DNA from: Microvirga splendida
GTDB lineage: Bacteria; Pseudomonadota; Alphaproteobacteria; Rhizobiales; Beijerinckiaceae
Direction: 5' to 3'
DNA: 64,000 nucleotides
Assembly: GCF_016427565.1 (NCBI RefSeq)
Contig: NZ_JAELXT010000010.1
Location: 1-64,000, forward strand
The notes under the pieces were generated by a model. The model did no database searches, was not told the origin of the DNA, and was given only the letters and a program-made list of their open reading frames with translations. Below are positions 39,974 through 48,311 of this stretch, one piece after another. A program made the position numbers and the translations under genes. Within the stretch, counting starts at the first letter, position 1, and every line of letters starts with the position of its first letter.

Positions 39974-40960
39974 ATGAAGTTGACCGCTTACGCTGCTCTT
40001 GGATTCCTGAGCTTCCTCGGACCTGCTCTGGCCGCGCCGCAAGGGCTCGACAAGGAAACGGTGAACGGCGCCGAATGGACCGCAAAGAGCAAGGCGGGCA
40101 ACGAAATCGATCCGGTCATGATCAAAACCCAGGTCCTGCTCGACCGGGCGCGTTTCTCGCCGGGCGTCATCGACGGGTTCAAAGGCGAAAACCTTCAGAA
40201 CGCGATCCGAATTTTCGAGAAGGCCAACGAGCTCGAACCGGACGGAGCGCTCGACGAGGAGACCTGGAAAAAGCTCGCCGGCACGTCGACCGAGCCGGTG
40301 CTGACCGAATACACGATCACTGACGATGATGTGAACGGCCCCTTCGTCGAGATCCCTGACGAGATGGAGGAGCAGGCGAAGCTCGAACGGCTCGCCTATA
40401 CCAGCCCGGAGGAGCTTCTGGCCGAGAAGTTCCACATGGACATGGACCTGCTCAAGGCCCTGAACCCTAATAAGCCCTTCGACAAGGCCGGCACCTCCAT
40501 CCTCGTCGCCAATGTGGACACGAAAGATTCCGAGAAGCCGAAGGACAAGGTAGCCAAGATCGAAATTGTCAAAAGCGAGAAGGTTCTGCGCGCCCTGGCC
40601 GAGGACGGCTCCCTCATCGCGGCCTACCCCGCTTCCATCGGCAGCGAGGAGAAGCCGGCGCCGAGCGGCACCCATAAGGTCCGGGCCGTCGCGAAGAACC
40701 CGACCTACACCTACAACCCGGAATACGGATTCAAGGGTGTGAAGGCGAAGGAGGCTTTCAAGATCGCGCCGGGACCGAACAACCCTGTCGGAAGCGTCTG
40801 GATCGACCTGTCCGTCGAAACCTACGGCATCCACGGAACGCCTGAACCGGCGAAGGTCGGAAAATCGTACTCCCACGGCTGCATCCGGCTGACGAATTGG
40901 GATGCAGAGGAGCTGGCCCTGATGGTGGAAAAGGGCATGCCGGTGGCGTTCATTGACTAG
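39974..40960 (+). CDS. L,D-transpeptidase (YkuD family) with peptidoglycan-binding domain
   Basis: 328 residues. The signal peptide ends near GPALAAP (residue 20). A helical peptidoglycan-binding domain (about 45-105, KTQVLLDRARFSPGVIDGF) and a LysM-like segment lead to the YkuD domain with the catalytic HGT and SHGCIRL motif (His301, Cys303). It forms 3-3 crosslinks or anchors outer-membrane proteins to peptidoglycan, as in other Rhizobiales. GGAG is found before the ATG at 39974. It lies 62 bases after the extensin-like gene. Confidence 0.93.
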   Translation: MKLTAYAALGFLSFLGPALAAPQGLDKETVNGAEWTAKSKAGNEIDPVMIKTQVLLDRARFSPGVIDGFKGENLQNAIRIFEKANELEPDGALDEETWKKLAGTSTEPVLTEYTITDDDVNGPFVEIPDEMEEQAKLERLAYTSPEELLAEKFHMDMDLLKALNPNKPFDKAGTSILVANVDTKDSEKPKDKVAKIEIVKSEKVLRALAEDGSLIAAYPASIGSEEKPAPSGTHKVRAVAKNPTYTYNPEYGFKGVKAKEAFKIAPGPNNPVGSVWIDLSVETYGIHGTPEPAKVGKSYSHGCIRLTNWDAEELALMVEKGMPVAFID

Positions 40961-40985
40961 CCCGGCGCCAGCAGGCGCGGGAGCC

Positions 40986-41261
40986 TCAGTCGTCGTTGGC
41001 GGAGTTGAGCTGGTCCGGCCTCATGCCTTCATCCACCTCTGAGTCGTGAGCCTGGACGAGCCACTCCAGCTGTTCCTGGACGAAGTTGGGATCGCTGTGA
41101 AAACGCATGGCGCAGGCCACGAGAAAGATCGCAATCTCAGGCAGGTCGCTGTCGCCCATGTCCGGAAGGATCAGCTCGAGATCCGTCATGTTGCCGGAGG
41201 TCAGGATAGCCGCCTCGGTTGGAGGAATGACGGTTCCGCCGTTGTCAGAATCGTGAGCCAT
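40986..41261 (-). CDS. Small acidic protein of unknown function
   Basis: 91 residues, acidic, no signal peptide. The central part is DLELILPDMGDSDLPEIAIFLVACAMRFHSDPNFVQEQLEWLV, mostly helical in character. No family recognised. Base use at third positions is coding-like, and the gene fits the space convergent to the transpeptidase gene with a 25-base gap. The ribosome site is weak (GGAAAC). It could be a regulatory or adaptor protein. Confidence 0.6.
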   Translation of the reverse strand: MAHDSDNGGTVIPPTEAAILTSGNMTDLELILPDMGDSDLPEIAIFLVACAMRFHSDPNFVQEQLEWLVQAHDSEVDEGMRPDQLNSANDD

Positions 41262-41381
41262 GGGGTTGTTTCCGAGCCTTCCATCTTGGGGTGAGATCCT
41301 TGGCCAGCCTTCAGCCTCGGATGTTGTTCTAAGGCATGCGCCTGGGAGGTAAAGGCTGACCGGACAGGGAAGCGGTGTTCA

Positions 41382-41421
41382 CAAACGGAAGCCCTGCGGC
41401 AGGGGACTGCCGCAGGGCTTC
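41382..41421 (-). terminator. Terminator of the BA14K gene
   Basis: A perfect 14-bp stem GAAGCCCTGCGGCA/TGCCGCAGGGCTTC with a 6-base loop. The reverse-strand reading continues CGTTTGT. It lies 23 bases after the stop. Confidence 0.8.
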
Positions 41422-41443
41422 GGAAAAGGCGACCTGTTATGGC

Positions 41444-41857
41444 TTAAGGATACGTGCAGACGTACCGCATCCCGTTCGTCGCAAGGAATGTTCCGGTTGC
41501 GGGGTCGTAGGAGCGATACTTGCGGGCGCAGTAGGCCGCGACCTGCGGATTGACGACGCCGGGAGGCGGAGGAGCGGCCGGCTGAGCCTGGGCCTGGCTG
41601 GCGATCGCGCCGGCGATCAGGGCGCCGGCCGCAAGGCCTGCAACGCCCGCCGCAACGGCGGCGCCATTGTCGCGGCGATAGTAGTACCGCTCACGGTAAT
41701 AAGGGCGGTAGCCGCGCCGGTAGTATTGGGCGTAGCTCTCGTTCGGGTACGCCTGCTCGATCTGCGGCAGGGGACGGGTCTCAAGAGGGGTTGCGCTGGC
41801 CGGAAGGGCAGGCGCTAATACGGCCACGCCAACCAGGGCCGTCATGAACTTGCGCAT
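41444..41857 (-). CDS. BA14K-family secreted protein
   Basis: 137 residues. The signal peptide ends at ALPASA (about 22). A Tyr/Arg-rich region follows (YYRRGYRPYYRERYYYRRD), then an Ala/Gly hydrophobic stretch that may span or sit on a membrane, then the BA14K domain CARKYRSYDPATGTFLATNGMRYVC with its two cysteines. The family is named after the Brucella 14-kDa immunogenic protein and is linked to lectin-like or cell-envelope roles. AGGAG lies six bases before the ATG at 41857. Confidence 0.88.
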   Translation of the reverse strand: MRKFMTALVGVAVLAPALPASATPLETRPLPQIEQAYPNESYAQYYRRGYRPYYRERYYYRRDNGAAVAAGVAGLAAGALIAGAIASQAQAQPAAPPPPGVVNPQVAAYCARKYRSYDPATGTFLATNGMRYVCTYP

Positions 41858-42241
41858 AATCATCTCCTGTTGCGCCGGATAGGCCGACAGCAATCCTGTT
41901 GATCCGGTTGCACTATAGCTTCTGTGGTCAAGCTTGCAAAGCTTAGCGGGTGGGCTGCCCGGAAGGTCACACCCATGTGTGCCCGCTGTTGCTGCCCCTG
42001 ATGCCGGAGGTGGTTTGTCATTGCAGGTTGCTGCGATTGAACTTGTCGGCAGCTCTCGATAATTCATGATTACATAAATTCATTTCAGATAAACAGAGGC
42101 TGAACAGTAATGTATTGGCTGTCGGAAATTTTTCAGCAACGTCACGCGTGATATAATTTCTCCTTGAGCCTTCTGGATTTTTGGGCCGAAATCGGGGAAG
42201 ATAGCGTCGTTTTATTATAATCTGTCGCTGAACGGGAACTG
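41858..42241. other. Divergent promoter region, 384 bases
   Basis: No gene seen. The segment 42060-42235 is AT-rich compared with the rest of the window and should contain the promoter of the signalling operon that starts at 42242. The BA14K promoter lies in the left part. I cannot assign boxes with confidence. Confidence 0.5.
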
Positions 42242-42748
42242 ATGCGTCCGCTCATTGGGCTTATATATTTCGTGATTGCCATGGGCGCGGGCGGCCTGTC
42301 CTACGCGCAGGCGCCTTTGCCTGCGCCCAAGGGACCTGTCGTGTTGACCATCTCGGGCAAGATCGAGCAGACCAACGGCGACGGCGTCGCGCGGTTTGAT
42401 ATGGACATGCTGGAAGCGCTCGGCAGGGATTCGTTTGCCACGCGATGGGAATTGTCCGAGACGCCTCAGCAGTTCGAGGGCGTTCCGCTGCGGGCAGCGC
42501 TTGAAAGGGTAGGCGCCCAGGGCAAGAGCCTGAGAGCATCCGCCCTGAACGACTATGTCGCAGTCATTCCCATGGAGGATCTCAAGTTCGAGCCGATCCT
42601 CGCGACCAAGCTTGATGGCCGGGCGCTGACGATCCGTGACAAGGGGCCTTTGTGGATTGTTTATCCAAGAGACCGTCACAAAGTTCTGCAGGATGCCAGA
42701 TATGACGCCCGCTGGGTCTGGCAGCTCAACAAGCTGCACGCCGAATAG
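42242..42748 (+). CDS. Periplasmic sulfite-oxidase-fold protein without the Moco cysteine
   Basis: 168 residues. A signal peptide (MRPLIGLIYFVIAMGAGGLSYAQ) precedes a single small domain similar to the molybdopterin oxidoreductase (SUOX) fold: VVLTISGKIEQTNGDGVARFDMDMLEAL, FEGVPLRAALERVGA, LRASALNDYVAVIPMED and DKGPLWIVYPRD. It contains no cysteine at all, so it cannot ligate molybdenum in the way true SUOX enzymes do. It is followed three bases later by a sensor kinase gene. I infer a ligand-binding or sensory accessory role rather than catalysis. Confidence 0.82.
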   Translation: MRPLIGLIYFVIAMGAGGLSYAQAPLPAPKGPVVLTISGKIEQTNGDGVARFDMDMLEALGRDSFATRWELSETPQQFEGVPLRAALERVGAQGKSLRASALNDYVAVIPMEDLKFEPILATKLDGRALTIRDKGPLWIVYPRDRHKVLQDARYDARWVWQLNKLHAE

Positions 42749-42750
42749 CC

Positions 42751-44895
42751 ATGCGGTTCAGCTTCCACCACTATAAGACTGCTCTGGTCACGCTCGTTGC
42801 AACTGCAAGCCTCGTCGTGTGCCTCGGCTTCACCGTTGCGCGATTGTTCGAGATGGAACATGAGTTTCGCAACGATAGGTCCGTCGCTGCCATTTGGTTC
42901 GTGACCCAGGCTCAATTCGAGGCCGTCGTTCTGGCAGAGACCCTGGCTCGTGTCGACGCCAATGAGGGCATCGGCGCGCCGGAGCAGCAGCCCGGCTTTC
43001 GTGCCAACATTCTGATCAGCCGCCTGTCGGTCCTGCTGGAGGGGCGCCAGGGCAAGCTGATGGACGACATGGGCATCGCAGGCGACCTTAAGAAGGCTTA
43101 CCTCCAGCTCACATTGGCTGAGCCGCTGCTGCAGAACGACATCGATGCTTCGGCTGCGGCGCTGCTTCGTGAGCAGGCGATGCAGCTCGCCTACAGGCTC
43201 AGGGACGTCGCCAACGAGATGGTTGCGCTCAGCCATGGTCAGGCTGCCTCGAAGCGCTCCAGCTATTTGCAGGTGATCTTCGAAGGCATCGCTTTTCTGA
43301 TCGGGATTGTTCTGAGCGCCGCGTTCCTTCTGGTGCGCCTCTTCAAGGGCGTTCAGGAGGCGAGTCAAGCGAAGCAGTTGCTCAAGCAGGAGCAGGAACT
43401 GTCCGACCTGGTGATCAACAACATCAGCAACCAGGGCATCATCATGTTCGACAGCCAGCTCCGCTGCCTGCTGTGGAACCCGGGCATGGAGGGCCTGCTC
43501 AACCTGAAGCCCGACCAGGCCATCGGCCAGAGGATGGAAAATCTGGACCGGCTGTTCAGCAAGCCCGAGGTCGTCGATGCTCTGACCCGGGCCACCGAAG
43601 GGGCCAGCTCTATCCTGGAGCACGAGGCCGTGACATCGGAGGGGCACGAGCGCTGCCTGGAGGTCAACAGCTTCCCGATCTATATGGCCGACCGGAAGCT
43701 GGGGATCGCCTTCATCCGCGATGTCACGGAGCAATGGCTCGCGCGCAAGCAGGCGGAGCGGCAGAACTTCGATCTCGAGATCAAGGTTCTCCAGAGGACT
43801 GCGGCCCTGCGCCAGGCCGAGCGTCGCCTGATCGCCGCCATCAACTCCGCCTCGGAAGGCTTTGCGGCCTTCGACTGGACGGGCAAGCTCCTCTTCGCCA
43901 ACGAGCAGATCTGGGCGGCGGCTCCTGTGTCCCTGTGGTGCAACGAGGACATGAGCCTGCCCGTGTTCCTGCGGTGCTTCGCCATGTGCGAGGGAGCCGA
44001 CCTGCGCCTCCTGAAAGCCAGCGCGCCCTTCGAGGAAATCGAGTACGATCTCCTGGTCAGGAAAGACACCTGGCACCGGCTCTCGCTGACCAAAGCCGAC
44101 GGGGCCACGATCTTCGTCCGCCTCACCGACATCAGCGCCTACAAGCAGGCCGCGAAGGCCCTGGAATCGGCGCTGGAACGCGAACGCGAGACGACGAACG
44201 CCTATCGCAGCTTCGTGTCAATGGTCTCGCACCAGTTCCGGACGCCGCTCGCCATTCTGGATTCGAGCGCTCAACGCATCCTGCGGCGCGGCGCGGCTCT
44301 CACCCAGGACGAGCTCGTCACCCGGGTTCAGAAGATCCGCAATGCGGGAACGAGGCTGACGCGTCTGGTGGACAGTGTTCTGAATGCGGCCAAACTCGAT
44401 GCGGGAACGATCGAACTGAACCCCGCCTCGTACGATCTCACCCACCTGGTCATGGATATCTGCGAGCGGCAGCGGGAGGTCAGCTCCCAGGCCGACATCC
44501 GTTTCGACGTGCCGGATGTTCCCGTCCGCGTCTATTGCGACGGCATGCTCATCGAGCAGGTTGTCGTCAATCTCCTGTCGAATGCCATTAAGTATTCCGG
44601 CGTTGCACCGGTCGTTGAGATCAAGATCTGGATGGACGGCTCACGAGCCTATTGTTCCGTTCGCGACTGGGGCATCGGAATTCCCGCCAAGGAACTGCCG
44701 AAGATCTTCGAGCGCTTCTATCGCGCCAGCACGGCCTCCGGCATCGCCGGCACAGGGATCGGCCTGAACTTTGCCCAGCGGATCATGCACCTCCATGGGG
44801 GCGAGATCCATGTCGAGAGCTATGAGGCGGCAGGCTCCCTGTTTACCTTCGACCTACCCATCGCCAATGCGGATCAAGCGCAGCAGGCTGCATGA
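42751..44895 (+). CDS. Membrane-bound PAS sensor histidine kinase
   Basis: 714 residues. Helix 1 is at about 10-32, a periplasmic helical domain at about 33-175, and helix 2 at about 180-200 (IAFLIGIVLSAAFLLVRLF). Two PAS-like domains follow (about 225-325 and 370-470) with coiled-coil linkers. Then come the H-box SMVSHQFRTP with phospho-acceptor His494, the N-box VVNLLSNAIKYS (about 605-616), G1 DWGIGI and G2 GTGIGL. It autophosphorylates and should pass phosphate to the regulator coded eight bases downstream. The signal probably comes from the periplasm, perhaps through the SUOX-fold partner. Confidence 0.93.
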   Translation: MRFSFHHYKTALVTLVATASLVVCLGFTVARLFEMEHEFRNDRSVAAIWFVTQAQFEAVVLAETLARVDANEGIGAPEQQPGFRANILISRLSVLLEGRQGKLMDDMGIAGDLKKAYLQLTLAEPLLQNDIDASAAALLREQAMQLAYRLRDVANEMVALSHGQAASKRSSYLQVIFEGIAFLIGIVLSAAFLLVRLFKGVQEASQAKQLLKQEQELSDLVINNISNQGIIMFDSQLRCLLWNPGMEGLLNLKPDQAIGQRMENLDRLFSKPEVVDALTRATEGASSILEHEAVTSEGHERCLEVNSFPIYMADRKLGIAFIRDVTEQWLARKQAERQNFDLEIKVLQRTAALRQAERRLIAAINSASEGFAAFDWTGKLLFANEQIWAAAPVSLWCNEDMSLPVFLRCFAMCEGADLRLLKASAPFEEIEYDLLVRKDTWHRLSLTKADGATIFVRLTDISAYKQAAKALESALERERETTNAYRSFVSMVSHQFRTPLAILDSSAQRILRRGAALTQDELVTRVQKIRNAGTRLTRLVDSVLNAAKLDAGTIELNPASYDLTHLVMDICERQREVSSQADIRFDVPDVPVRVYCDGMLIEQVVVNLLSNAIKYSGVAPVVEIKIWMDGSRAYCSVRDWGIGIPAKELPKIFERFYRASTASGIAGTGIGLNFAQRIMHLHGGEIHVESYEAAGSLFTFDLPIANADQAQQAA

Positions 44896-44902
44896 GTGAC
44901 TG

Positions 44903-45952
44903 ATGATGATGACAACACAAAAAACAATTCTCTGCGTTGAAGACGAAAATGACCTCCGGGGCGATATCGCCGAAGAACTGGAGGCTGCCAAATATCGCGT
45001 GCTCCAGGCGGCCAATGGCAGCGAGGCGCTGGCGCTTCTCGAGAGGCATCGTCCCGATCTGGTCCTTTGCGACATCACCATGCCGGGACTCGGCGGCTAT
45101 GACGTTCTCAAGGCCCTGCGCGAGCAGGGGAACATGGTGGACGTTCCCTTCATCTTCCTCACGGCTCTGGCCGAGCGAAACGACGTGCTGACCGGCAAGC
45201 AGGCTGGAGCGGACGATTACCTGGTCAAGCCCATCGATTACGAGATCCTGCTCGCGACCGTGGCCGCCCGACTCGATCAGGTCGCGCGGGTGCAGACGAG
45301 CGCCGTTCACCGGGCGGAGGAATCCTGGCAGGAGGTCCTCAAAGCCTCTCAAGGGCGCACCGTGGATGCCCTCGACAAGGCCACTTTCGCCTTCGACCGT
45401 TTCCTCGTGGGCGTCGTGATCGTCGACGAGACCGGAGCGGTTCGGGTGATGAACAAGGAAGCGCAGCGCATCCTTGCCGAAGAGGATGGGCTGGGTGCGG
45501 CGCAGGGCATCCTGAAAGGCTCCGTCGCCAAGCAGAACAGCAAGCTCTATTCAGCAATCGAGAAGGCCTTCGAGGAGGAGACCCTCGACGAGATCATCTC
45601 ATTCCCGCGCCTCTCCGGCGGGCGGCCCTACCTCGTCCTGATCCCGGGCCAGCGCTTCTCGCCCGAGGAGCGCCCCGAAGCCGTGGTGCTGCTCGTCATC
45701 GACACGGAGCAACGCGCCAAGGTGTCCGGCGACACGCTGGTTCGCCTCTACAACCTGACCCCGTCCGAGACGCGGGTCGCGCTGATGCTGATCGACGGCA
45801 AGCGCCTGGACCAGATTGCCGAGGAACTCGAGGTGGCTCAGACCACCGTGGTCTTCCACCTCAAGAACCTGTTCCGCAAGACGGACACGAACCGGCAGGC
45901 GGATCTGGTTCGTGTGCTCCTCTCGGTGCCGCTGCGGACCGCGGCGGACTGA
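44903..45952 (+). CDS. REC-PAS-LuxR response regulator
   Basis: 349 residues. The receiver domain (about 8-125) has the acidic pair ED14-15, phospho-acceptor Asp57 in LCDITMPG and the conserved Lys in DYLVKPID. A PAS-like domain spans about 155-265 (FAFDRFLVGVVIVDETGAVRVMN). The C-terminal LuxR-type HTH (about 280-340) has LTPSETRVALMLIDGKRLDQIAEEL and TVVFHLKNLFRKTDTNRQ. It would bind DNA when phosphorylated by the adjacent kinase. REC plus PAS plus LuxR is an uncommon order and hints at a second cytoplasmic input. Confidence 0.93.
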   Translation: MMMTTQKTILCVEDENDLRGDIAEELEAAKYRVLQAANGSEALALLERHRPDLVLCDITMPGLGGYDVLKALREQGNMVDVPFIFLTALAERNDVLTGKQAGADDYLVKPIDYEILLATVAARLDQVARVQTSAVHRAEESWQEVLKASQGRTVDALDKATFAFDRFLVGVVIVDETGAVRVMNKEAQRILAEEDGLGAAQGILKGSVAKQNSKLYSAIEKAFEEETLDEIISFPRLSGGRPYLVLIPGQRFSPEERPEAVVLLVIDTEQRAKVSGDTLVRLYNLTPSETRVALMLIDGKRLDQIAEELEVAQTTVVFHLKNLFRKTDTNRQADLVRVLLSVPLRTAAD

Positions 45953-46117
45953 CCCGGTCGCTTAATCCGCGTTAAGACCTTGCTCACCATTCCGGCAAGA
46001 TCGGCCAAAACCCAAGCTTCGCCACAATCTGTTCAGCTTTCAGAGAGGTTTCGAACAGTATATCTCATGACATGAAGAGGGAGACATGGAGCCTCCCTTC
46101 TGTCGGGGGTGACGATC

Positions 46118-46483
46118 ATGAAGATCTTCCGTCTAGTTTCCGGTACGGCTGCCGCTCTGGCGCTGGTTTCCGGCCTGGCTGTTGCCGAACCGGCTGCAGC
46201 GCGCGATCGCCTGTCGCCGGGTGCCGCTGTGGCTCTCGGCGCTCTTGGAGGTCTCGCCGTGGGTGCCGCGGTCGGTGCCGCGGTGGCTCAGCCGCAGCCG
46301 CCCATCGTGTATCGGGCTCCGCCTCCGCCGCCGCCGGTCTACGTGGAGGAGCGCCGGGTGCCGGTTTACTACGAGCGTCCGGTACGCGAGCGGGTTTACG
46401 TGGAACAGTGCACGACCGAGCGCTTCCGTGAGTGGGTTCCCGGCTGGGGTTGGGAGCACCGCACCCGCAGGGTGTGCCACTAA
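46118..46483 (+). CDS. Secreted glycine-zipper, Pro/Tyr-rich protein
   Basis: 121 residues. The signal peptide ends around AVAEPAAA (about 25-28). A glycine-zipper stretch GALGGLAVGAAVGAAV could insert in a membrane. Then come PPPPPPVYVEERRVPVYYERPVRERVYVEQC and a C-terminal WVPGWGWEHRTRRVCH. Two cysteines (EQC, RVC) may bond. It resembles the many small envelope proteins of Rhizobiales with unknown function. The ATG at 46118 has GGGGGTG upstream. Confidence 0.8.
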   Translation: MKIFRLVSGTAAALALVSGLAVAEPAAARDRLSPGAAVALGALGGLAVGAAVGAAVAQPQPPIVYRAPPPPPPVYVEERRVPVYYERPVRERVYVEQCTTERFREWVPGWGWEHRTRRVCH

Positions 46484-46533
46484 CGCATCAGACCCGAAAG
46501 TGGACGCCACTTTCGGGATCGAATCTGACGCGT
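46483..46533. repeat. Nested palindrome (REP-like) after the glycine-zipper gene
   Basis: Inner arms CCCGAAAGTGG/CCACTTTCGGG (11 bp, 3-base loop) sit inside outer arms ACGCATCAGA/TCTGACGCGT (one mismatch). It begins at the stop codon of the upstream gene and has no T run. The form is that of dispersed intergenic palindromes. Confidence 0.75.
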
Positions 46534-46557
46534 TCCTCCTGAACGAAAGCAACGATC

Positions 46558-46585
46558 AGGCCCGCCTCCGAGCGGGCCTTTTCTT
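46558..46585 (+). terminator. Intrinsic terminator of the glycine-zipper gene
   Basis: A GGCCCGC/GCGGGCC stem with a 6-base loop, then TTTTCTTT. Confidence 0.88.
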
Positions 46586-46649
46586 TGAACGGCGGAGAAC
46601 CGGGGTTTTGCTGCCGCGTTGATCGCATGAGAACCATGCGAGATTTGCC

Positions 46650-46844
46650 ATGACCAGCACACCGAAGGATCAGGCCGGCTCAGATCGGACCAAGCTGAAT
46701 CCCGGCGATCAGGCCGAGCCGGGCACGCCCGGCACCGGGGAGAACGTGTGCCCGGAATGCAAGGGTAGCGGCCGCATCGGTGCGGCGGCGTGCCAGACCT
46801 GCGGCGGCACCGGCACGATCATCGAAGGGATCGGCGGCGCTTGA
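46650..46844 (+). CDS. Mini zinc-finger protein with two DnaJ-type CxxCxGxG motifs
   Basis: 64 residues. A hydrophilic 32-residue N-terminal part precedes CPECKGSGRIGAAACQTCGGTG, two CxxCxGxG motifs in the spacing of one zinc site of the DnaJ cysteine-rich domain. No J domain is present. It probably binds one zinc ion and may act as an adaptor or redox-active chaperone piece. It is convergent with the DUF2842 gene at a 3-base gap. The ribosome site is weak. Confidence 0.78.
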   Translation: MTSTPKDQAGSDRTKLNPGDQAEPGTPGTGENVCPECKGSGRIGAAACQTCGGTGTIIEGIGGA

Positions 46845-46847
46845 GGT

Positions 46848-47057
46848 TCAGGACTTGTCCGGCTTGGCCATCCAGCGGATGAGCGGCATGAGCGGGACGA
46901 TCCAGATCAGGCCGAGAACGATGTAGGCCAGAGTCTGAATGAGCTTCGGTGCCTCGGAGATCCGGCCTTCGGCGGCAGCCATGGCGAACAGCGCATAGAA
47001 GATGATGAAGGCCAGCATCACCACTGTGCCGATCAGCTTGCGTGCGCTCGTGCCCAT
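46848..47057 (-). CDS. DUF2842 small membrane protein
   Basis: 69 residues with two membrane helices: KLIGTVVMLAFIIFYALFAMAAA and LIQTLAYIVLGLIWIVPLMPLIRWM, ending KPD. This matches DUF2842, a family of unknown function found next to cytochrome oxidase assembly or other core genes in alphaproteobacteria. AAGGA precedes the ATG at 47057. It is divergent from ctaA. Confidence 0.85.
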   Translation of the reverse strand: MGTSARKLIGTVVMLAFIIFYALFAMAAAEGRISEAPKLIQTLAYIVLGLIWIVPLMPLIRWMAKPDKS

Positions 47058-47175
47058 GGTCGAAGTCCTTAAAGCTTGGCAAAATCTCATCACGACGGTG
47101 CGTCACCGGCATGAATTGCCTCTTGGAGGCGCAGCCTCTATGTGACGTTCGTATCCGGGGTTCAAGCCCTAATCG

Positions 47176-48258
47176 ATGATGAGAGTGAGCATGGCTGTCG
47201 CAGCCTCCACCGGGAGCATGCCTCTGGCGCGCGTGCCCCAAACCCGTTCCCTGTCCGCTGTTCGCGTCTGGATCTACACCCTTGCCGCCCTGGTGGTGCT
47301 GATGGTCGCCGTCGGCGGCGCCACGCGTCTGACCGGCTCGGGTCTGTCGATCACCGAATGGCGGCCCGTCACGGGCGCCATCCCGCCGCTGACCGAGCAG
47401 GCCTGGCTGGTCGAGTTCGAGAAATACAGGCAGATCTCCCAGTACGAGCTCGTAAACAAGGGCATGACCCTGTCCGAGTTCAAGTTCATCTATGGCTGGG
47501 AATGGGGGCACCGGCAGCTCGGGCGCCTGCTCGGCCTGGTGTTCTTCCTGCCGCTGGTCTGGTTCTGGGCGCGGGGCGCGATCCAGGGCAGGCTTGCCCT
47601 GACCCTCCTCGGCATCGGGGCCCTCGGCGGGCTGCAGGGTGCCATCGGGTGGATCATGGTCGCGTCCGGCCTCGAGCCGGGCATGACCGCTGTCGCGCCC
47701 ATCAAGCTGGCCCTGCACCTGACGGTCGCCAGCATTATCCTGGCCTGTCTCGTCTGGGTGGCGGCCGGCCTGAAGGACCGCTCCGACGCAGGGCCGGAGG
47801 CGCGCGCAGGGTATGCGCCGCGCATTCTCGTGGGGCTGATCCTGTTCCAGATCGCTCTTGGCGGCCTTGTCGCGGGCTCGAAGGCGGGGCTGACCTATAA
47901 CACCTGGCCGTTGATGGACGGCGCCTTCATTCCGCCGGCCTCGGCCCTCTTCTCGGTCTCGCCCTGGATCGAGAACTTCGTCGACAATGTTGTGCTGGTG
48001 CAGCTCAACCATCGCCTGGTCGCCTATGCCATCGTGGCTTTCGCCCTGTGGCATGCCTGGACCCTGCGACGGACCGCACCGGGATCCAAGGCCGCCAGCC
48101 GGGCCACGGCCATGGCCGGCCTGACCCTGGGCCAGATGGTGCTCGGCATCGTGACCCTGCTGCTCGTGGTGCCTCTCTGGGCGGGCCTCGCTCATCAGGT
48201 CTTCGCCATGGCCGTTCTGGCGATGGCCGTCGTCCATGCCCGCGTGAGCGCGGCCTGA
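47176..48258 (+). CDS. ctaA: Heme A synthase (COX15/CtaA)
   Basis: 360 residues and eight expected helices. The family motifs are GGATRLTGSGLSITEWRPVTGAIPP near the N terminus, the heme-ligand histidines in EWGHRQLGRLLG and ALHLTVA, and QLNHRLVAY and LAHQ in the C-terminal half. It oxidises the heme O C8 methyl to heme A for cytochrome aa3 in the inner membrane. Starts at 47176, 47179 and 47191 are all possible; none has a strong ribosome site. Confidence 0.94.
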   Translation: MMRVSMAVAASTGSMPLARVPQTRSLSAVRVWIYTLAALVVLMVAVGGATRLTGSGLSITEWRPVTGAIPPLTEQAWLVEFEKYRQISQYELVNKGMTLSEFKFIYGWEWGHRQLGRLLGLVFFLPLVWFWARGAIQGRLALTLLGIGALGGLQGAIGWIMVASGLEPGMTAVAPIKLALHLTVASIILACLVWVAAGLKDRSDAGPEARAGYAPRILVGLILFQIALGGLVAGSKAGLTYNTWPLMDGAFIPPASALFSVSPWIENFVDNVVLVQLNHRLVAYAIVAFALWHAWTLRRTAPGSKAASRATAMAGLTLGQMVLGIVTLLLVVPLWAGLAHQVFAMAVLAMAVVHARVSAA

Positions 48259-48260
48259 CA

Positions 48261-48290
48261 TAAAGAAAAGGGCGGCCTTTCGGCCGCCCC
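48261..48290 (-). terminator. Terminator shared by the convergent genes
   Basis: An 8-bp stem GGGCGGCC/GGCCGCCC with a 4-base loop. On the reverse strand it is followed by TTTTCTTTA, ending the DUF1236 gene transcript. Confidence 0.85.
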
Positions 48291-48311
48291 GATCTTCAAC
48301 CGCTCCAGCAA

